Assembly (NCBI GenBank): GCA_001464765.1
Contig: LNDV01000034.1
Coordinates: 1,277,469 to 1,341,468, forward strand
Direction of reading: 5' to 3'
DNA: 64,000 bases
Source: Betaproteobacteria bacterium Ga0077526
GTDB taxonomy: Bacteria > Pseudomonadota > Gammaproteobacteria > Burkholderiales > Ga0077523
Shown: positions 60,727 to 64,000 of the stretch, in pieces
Layout of the letters: the number at the start of each line of letters is the position of its first letter
How positions within the stretch are numbered: the first letter of the stretch is position 1
Made by a program: the position numbers and the translations under genes
The notes under the pieces: generated by a model
What the model saw: the letters and a program-made list of their open reading frames with translations, nothing else
Database searches by the model: none
What the model was told of the DNA's origin: nothing

Positions 60727-61758
60727 TCAGGACGCGCCGGTGCGGTCGTCGCCCTCCATCCAGCGGATCAGGTCGCGCTCGGGACGCGCGGCGTTGAACT
60801 GGTGCAGGCCGAAATCGCGAGAGAGGTCCTCACAGACGTGGATGCCCCGCGCGCTGTTTCCCTTGGCGTCCAGCAGGGGTGAGAAGGTGCCGATTCCTAG
60901 GCGGCCCGGCACCACGGCGGTGATGCCGCCACCGACGCCGCTCTTGGCGGGTATCCCGACGCGATAGGCCCATTCCCCGGAGTAGTCGTACATGCCGCAC
61001 GTGAGCATCACACTGACCACGTCCTGCACGTAACGCTCGTCCAGTGCACGTTCTCCCGTGACCGGATTGACCCCGCCATTGGCGAGGGTGGCGCCCATCA
61101 TTGCGAGATCGCGAGCCGTCACGAGGATCGAGCACTGCTGGAAATAGAGGTCGAGCGTTTCCTCGACCCGGTCGGACATCATGCCGAAATTGAGCATCAG
61201 ATAGGCCATCGCCCGGTTCCGATGACCGGTGGCTTTCTCGGAGAGAAAGACCGGCACGTCGACATCGTGATGCCGGCCCGTGTATCGGCGCAGCATTTCC
61301 AGCACGCGCTTGAGTCGTCCCGTGGCGCCGTCGCCGTCGATCAGATCCGTGGTGGCGATTGCGCCGGCATTCACCATCGGGTTGAAGGGACGGTTGGTGG
61401 CTTCGTCCAGAACGATGGCATTGAAGGCATCGCCTGTCGGTTCGACACCGACCTTGCCGTTCACGGCCTCCCGGCCGCGATCCTCCAGCGCCAGCCCGTA
61501 GACGAACGCCTTGGAAATGGACTGGATCGTGAACAGCCGATCGCAGTCGCCGACGTCGAAGACCTGGCCGCTGGTGGACACGGCGCAGACGCCGAACCAC
61601 TCCGGCCTGGCGGTGGCCAGTTCGGGGATGTAGTCCGCTACGGTACCTTCGGCAAGCGTCCGATGGCGGTCGTGAAGTTCGCCGAGATAGGCGCGGAACG
61701 GTGACGCCACCGACCGGATCGAGCTGGCGAGCAGTTCGAGACTGGAGCGTTCTGACAT
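60727..61758 (-). CDS. glsA: Glutaminase A
   Basis: 343 aa from the ATG at 61758 (TGAGG 9 nt upstream). The serine-dependent glutaminase fold has Ser80 and Lys83 in IQSISKAF, NPMVNAGAIATTDL, a CSILVTARDLAMMGATLANGG block and AKSGVGGGI. It hydrolyses glutamine to glutamate and ammonia. It is about 30 residues longer than E. coli GlsA2, mostly at the N- and C-termini. It starts 10 bp after the MinD-like gene stop, a firm operon link to a signalling set and not to nitrogen genes. The 180-bp gap to the kinase gene (60547-60726) shows no clear element. Confidence 0.9.
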   Translation of the reverse strand: MSERSSLELLASSIRSVASPFRAYLGELHDRHRTLAEGTVADYIPELATARPEWFGVCAVSTSGQVFDVGDCDRLFTIQSISKAFVYGLALEDRGREAVNGKVGVEPTGDAFNAIVLDEATNRPFNPMVNAGAIATTDLIDGDGATGRLKRVLEMLRRYTGRHHDVDVPVFLSEKATGHRNRAMAYLMLNFGMMSDRVEETLDLYFQQCSILVTARDLAMMGATLANGGVNPVTGERALDERYVQDVVSVMLTCGMYDYSGEWAYRVGIPAKSGVGGGITAVVPGRLGIGTFSPLLDAKGNSARGIHVCEDLSRDFGLHQFNAARPERDLIRWMEGDDRTGAS

Positions 61759-61768
61759 CGCATCGACC

Positions 61769-62533
61769 TCACGTGGCGGAGAGGATGCCTGCGGCCACGT
61801 GCTCGAGTTCCCGGCTGATCGGGTGATCGAGGTGCCGCGAGCAGAATACGCCGCCGCTCGCGAGCCGGGCCACATCCTCGGAGAGTGGGAACAGGCCGGC
61901 CACCGGCACGGCATAGGTCTGCTCGATCTTGGTTCGCAGTTCCGCCATATCGAGACCTCGGTGCACCTTGTTCACGACGAGAGAGATGTTCCGGACGCGC
62001 AGCTGCTGCGCGACGTCCAGGGTGACTGCAGTGCCCTGGTAGTCCTGTTTGTCCGGTCGGAGCACCAGCACCACGTGGTGCGCGATGGCCATGGAGAGAA
62101 ACGTCTCCTTCGACAACCCCGGATGGGTGTCGATGAACAGATAGTCGAGTTCGAGCGCCTTTGCGAGGGCACGCAGGCCGTCGTTCAGCCGGCGCACGTC
62201 GTAGCCGTCCTTCAGGATGCGCGCGATGTCGTCGGTTTTCGTGCTCGAAGGTACGAGAAACAGTCGTCCGCCACCTGCCGGGAGACCCGCCGACTCGGTT
62301 ACCTCGACGGCGGCCGACTCGATGGATGCGTCACCCCAGAGGAAGTGATTGAGCGTGTGCGCTGCGCTATCGGCATCTACGCTGAAGAGATTGTGGATGC
62401 CGGGTGAAGGTACGTCGGCGTCCACGATGCCGACCCGCTTCCCGTGACGCGCGAGGGTCGTGGCGAGGTTGGCGGAGAAATGAGTCTTGCCTGTGCCGCC
62501 ACGATAGGAATGGACGGCAATGATGCGGGTCAT
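61769..62533 (-). CDS. MinD/ParA-like ATPase
   Basis: 254 aa from the ATG at 62533 (MTRIIAVHSYRGGTGKTHFS). The Walker A loop is RGGTGKT at residues 11-17; the signature lysine of the deviant Walker box (KGGxGKT) is Arg11 here. IVDADVPSPG is switch I and FIDTHPGLS is Walker B. The C-terminal part has VVNKVHRGLD. Such ATPases position proteins on membranes or nucleoid. Loss of the signature Lys, which reaches across the dimer, may change dimer-driven hydrolysis. No ParB or MinE is nearby. Upstream, the 215-bp gap to the FHA gene holds an A/T-rich stretch (about 62610-62700) that may contain a promoter. Confidence 0.82.
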   Translation of the reverse strand: MTRIIAVHSYRGGTGKTHFSANLATTLARHGKRVGIVDADVPSPGIHNLFSVDADSAAHTLNHFLWGDASIESAAVEVTESAGLPAGGGRLFLVPSSTKTDDIARILKDGYDVRRLNDGLRALAKALELDYLFIDTHPGLSKETFLSMAIAHHVVLVLRPDKQDYQGTAVTLDVAQQLRVRNISLVVNKVHRGLDMAELRTKIEQTYAVPVAGLFPLSEDVARLASGGVFCSRHLDHPISRELEHVAAGILSAT

Positions 62534-62748
62534 TGGTGTTGGGCTCGGGCATCGGGCCGGCGATGCCCCGCAACACTGCATTTCCAATGCCGACCGCGCG
62601 GGAACAGGAAAACCATTGAATGCATTGATAATTCCAAGCAGAACAAGAGGGTCCGGGACCGTCAATGCACGATATCGGTGCAATAAAAAATCCCTCGTGC
62701 CTCGGAATGGCGCGGTCCATCAGCGGCCAGCTGAACGGCTCGAGGCGC

Positions 62749-63357
62749 CTAGCGGTCGTCTCGCAACTGAAGCCGGTCGATCTCGGTGACGATGTCGCGG
62801 AAGTACTGGCTGCCCATGATCTGCGCGACTTCTTCACGACGCTGCCGCTCGTCGATGTCGATGCGGACCTCGAAGACAGGTTCCGGCACGTTGATGCGTT
62901 GCCATTCCTCAAGCTCGCGCCGGGTCCAGAACCGGTGTCGGATCAGGTGGTCGCCCACTCTGAGCATCCCATCCCGCGGCAGCATGCCGCTGCCAACCAC
63001 GCGCAGTCTTCCGATGAAGGACCCGTTGGTGGAGCCCTGGTCGATGACCAGAATGTCCGACCCCATGAGGCGGACTTCGCAGTGGCTTCGCGAGACACGC
63101 GAGTCAGGAAGGACCAGATCGGCGGGCGGCGAACGCCCGATGAGGCAGGTGTCTGATGCGAGACGGAGGCTGAGACCCCGACCCGGGCCATCCGTCACCA
63201 CCAGCACGTGCTCGCGGTCCTCGGTGTCGGCGGTGAGTTGGCCATCCGGGAACAGATCGCGGATGCCGACACGGATGGTCGAACCGTCCAGGGGAACGGG
63301 ACTCGCTGCTGCGCGCTGGGGTGCGGCGGGCTCTGGGCCCTTTCGGGACTGGCTCAT
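62749..63357 (-). CDS. FHA-domain protein
   Basis: 202 aa from the ATG at 63357 (MSQSRKGPEP). A Pro/Ala-rich leader, then an FHA domain (about 48-150): CLIGRSPPADLVLPD, SRVSRSHCEV, QGSTNGSFIG. The phospho-threonine-binding Arg, Ser and Asn are all kept. The C-terminal 50 residues are charged and helical (RRELEEWQRIN, DERQRREEVAQIMG), a likely partner-binding arm. FHA proteins usually read Ser/Thr-kinase output; the kinase encoded at 58780 in the same gene set is the obvious source. First gene of the minus-strand cluster. Confidence 0.87.
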   Translation of the reverse strand: MSQSRKGPEPAAPQRAAASPVPLDGSTIRVGIRDLFPDGQLTADTEDREHVLVVTDGPGRGLSLRLASDTCLIGRSPPADLVLPDSRVSRSHCEVRLMGSDILVIDQGSTNGSFIGRLRVVGSGMLPRDGMLRVGDHLIRHRFWTRRELEEWQRINVPEPVFEVRIDIDERQRREEVAQIMGSQYFRDIVTEIDRLQLRDDR

Positions 63358-63522
63358 GGCTGGCGAAGTTCGGAGTGTCGCGACTCGACGACGCCGAAGC
63401 ATAACCGCAAAGCCCGGAAATGCCACGCATGTCGGACCAAATGCGCCCGCGCGCGAGACGAGGTCTGGCGAATCGATCGGCCGGTCTCCTCATCCCGCCG
63501 CCGCGCTGCAGACGAAATACCG

Positions 63523-63528
63523 TAGAAT
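63523..63528 (+). promoter_or_regulatory. -10 box of the tRNA-Gly promoter
   Basis: TAGAAT, 5/6 to TATAAT, ends 11 bp before the tRNA start. The -35 region is GC-rich and unconvincing. The 182-bp stretch from 63358 to 63539 shows nothing else. Confidence 0.45.
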
Positions 63529-63539
63529 CCGGGCTCTGC

Positions 63540-63613
63540 GCGGGTGTAGTTCAATGGTAGAACGAAAGCTTCCCAAGCTTTAGACGTGGGTTCGATTCCC
63601 TTCACCCGCTCCA
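63540..63613 (+). tRNA. tRNA-Gly (anticodon CCC), CCA encoded
   Basis: Cloverleaf by eye: acceptor stem GCGGGTG/CACCCGC (7 bp), D-arm GTTC...GAAC, anticodon stem AAAGC/GCTTT with loop TTCCCAA giving anticodon CCC at 63572-63574, T-loop TTCGATT, discriminator T and encoded CCA (63611-63613). The T-stem has a T-T mismatch (63587/63601) where bacterial tRNA-Gly(CCC) normally has T-A. It reads GGG codons. The integrase gene that follows makes its 3' end the likely integration site. Confidence 0.93.
63586..63613 (+). other. Candidate attL at the tRNA-Gly 3' end
   Basis: P4-type recombinases usually cut within the T-arm or 3' end of a tRNA gene and rebuild it. The integrase gene starts 240 bp downstream in the same direction, the common layout. 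The attR copy would be outside the window, so the core cannot be defined here. Confidence 0.5.
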
Positions 63614-63729
63614 CTTCGACTTTCCACGGACTTCCAGAAAAGACCATGGAGTGTCGCAAGTGATTGTCACGGTTCAGCTTTTTCGCCATCGTTGAATCCA
63701 GTGACTGCCAGCGAAAACCACTGACTGCC

Positions 63730-63757
63730 GGTACAAAGCGGTACATCAAGTGGTACA
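63730..63757 (+). repeat. Three GGTACA direct repeats, candidate integrase arm sites
   Basis: GGTACA at 63730-63735, 63740-63745 and 63752-63757, spaced 10 and 12 bp, the last two as GGTACATC. Just upstream, GTGACTGCC and CTGACTGCC (about 63701-63729) also repeat. Spacing near one helical turn between a tRNA and an integrase gene is typical of arm-type or Xis sites. Confidence 0.5.
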
Positions 63758-63852
63758 TCGGAACGCGGAGCTTCCCACTTTCGCATTCTTGCTGGAGGAG
63801 CGCGGGGACGAACAGGACCATGCAGCCAACTCGATTCTCAGGAGTTGGGCTC

Positions 63853-64000
63853 ATGCTCTCAGACCTCATGGTTCGTCAGGCCAAGACGACCGGCAAACCG
63901 TACACGCTGGCCGATGCCGACGGCCTCTCCCTCTTCGTTTCCGCCAACGGCGCCAAGGCTTGGCACTTCCGCTTCACGTGGGGCGGCAAGCGCGATCGCA
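63853..64000 (+). CDS. P4-type tyrosine recombinase (integrase), N-terminal part, cut by window end
   Basis: The frame is open to the edge (49 codons seen) from an ATG with AGGAG about 9 nt upstream. Translation: MLSDLMVRQAKTTGKPYTLADADG then LSLFVSANGAKAWHFRF and TWGGKRDR. This is the arm-binding N-terminal domain (DUF4102) of P4-family integrases, whose usual form is L-D-GGLYL-V-P-GSK-WRFRY-GGK. The catalytic domain lies beyond the window. It would insert or excise the element at the tRNA-Gly gene. Whether the gene is intact cannot be judged. Confidence 0.85.
   Translation, partial: MLSDLMVRQAKTTGKPYTLADADGLSLFVSANGAKAWHFRFTWGGKRDR

Noticed and set aside
63354..63869. Minus-strand frame of 171 codons across the tRNA
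   Set aside because: It runs antisense through the tRNA and the att region; it has no RBS or recognisable domain.
1..64000. CRISPR arrays, insertion sequences, rRNA and plasmid origins
   Set aside because: No regularly spaced direct repeats of CRISPR type, no transposase, no rRNA sequence and no iteron array were seen; the only mobile-element gene is the integrase at the right edge.

Overview
The window is high-GC DNA from a Gram-negative proteobacterium, most likely a betaproteobacterium. That placement is inferred from the gene complement: ThrH-type phosphatase, PPK2, a PEP-CTERM-tailed exported hydrolase, hemW next to trmB, a thiS-thiG pair, lipoproteins and an AlgE-like outer-membrane barrel. 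No rRNA or other phylogenetic marker is present, so no genus is claimed. Genes are dense, and many are joined by ATGA/GTGA overlaps.

Layout. 1-5.9 kb: thrH, a small unknown gene, and a polyamine-type ABC importer operon (minus strand) that ends in a metallo-beta-lactamase-fold hydrolase. 6.1-11.5 kb: a REC-EAL c-di-GMP phosphodiesterase tail to tail with a 1362-aa BvgS/RocS-like hybrid kinase. 11.6-15.5 kb: a di-heme peroxidase, PPK2, and a membrane-anchored TAXI solute-binding protein. 15.7-18.5 kb: a membrane histidine kinase and an NtrC-type sigma-54 activator.

18.5-33.2 kb: the highlight of the window. A terminator, a tandem 21-bp dyad repeat and a sigma-54-like promoter precede a ten-gene operon. 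It encodes two MurG-like and two GT4 glycosyltransferases, a heparinase II/III-like lyase, two APH-fold kinases, an MsbA-type ABC exporter, a polysaccharide-deacetylase-like protein and an AlgE-like porin, and it ends at a strong hairpin. It looks like an exopolysaccharide or glycolipid synthesis and export system under the adjacent two-component pair.

33.2-57 kb: mixed metabolism. It holds a serine hydrolase, an AEC permease, a SAF-domain oxidoreductase, rlmJ, a UxaA-type dehydratase, an MFS carrier, a catalytically dead HtrA-like protein, a ChaC-like protein, a class III aminotransferase, a desaturase, a Baeyer-Villiger-type monooxygenase, an SDR, hemW, trmB, thiG and thiS, a five-repeat cysteine lipoprotein, an IlvD/Edd dehydratase, a PEP-CTERM SGNH hydrolase and a LysM lipoprotein.

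57.2-63.4 kb: a minus-strand set of FHA protein, MinD-like ATPase, glutaminase, Ser/Thr kinase with a C-terminal HAMP, polysaccharide deacetylase lipoprotein and small lipoprotein. It looks like a phospho-signalling module linked to the envelope.

63.5-64 kb: tRNA-Gly(CCC), followed by the start of a P4-type tyrosine recombinase cut by the window edge. This marks the left border of an integrated element.
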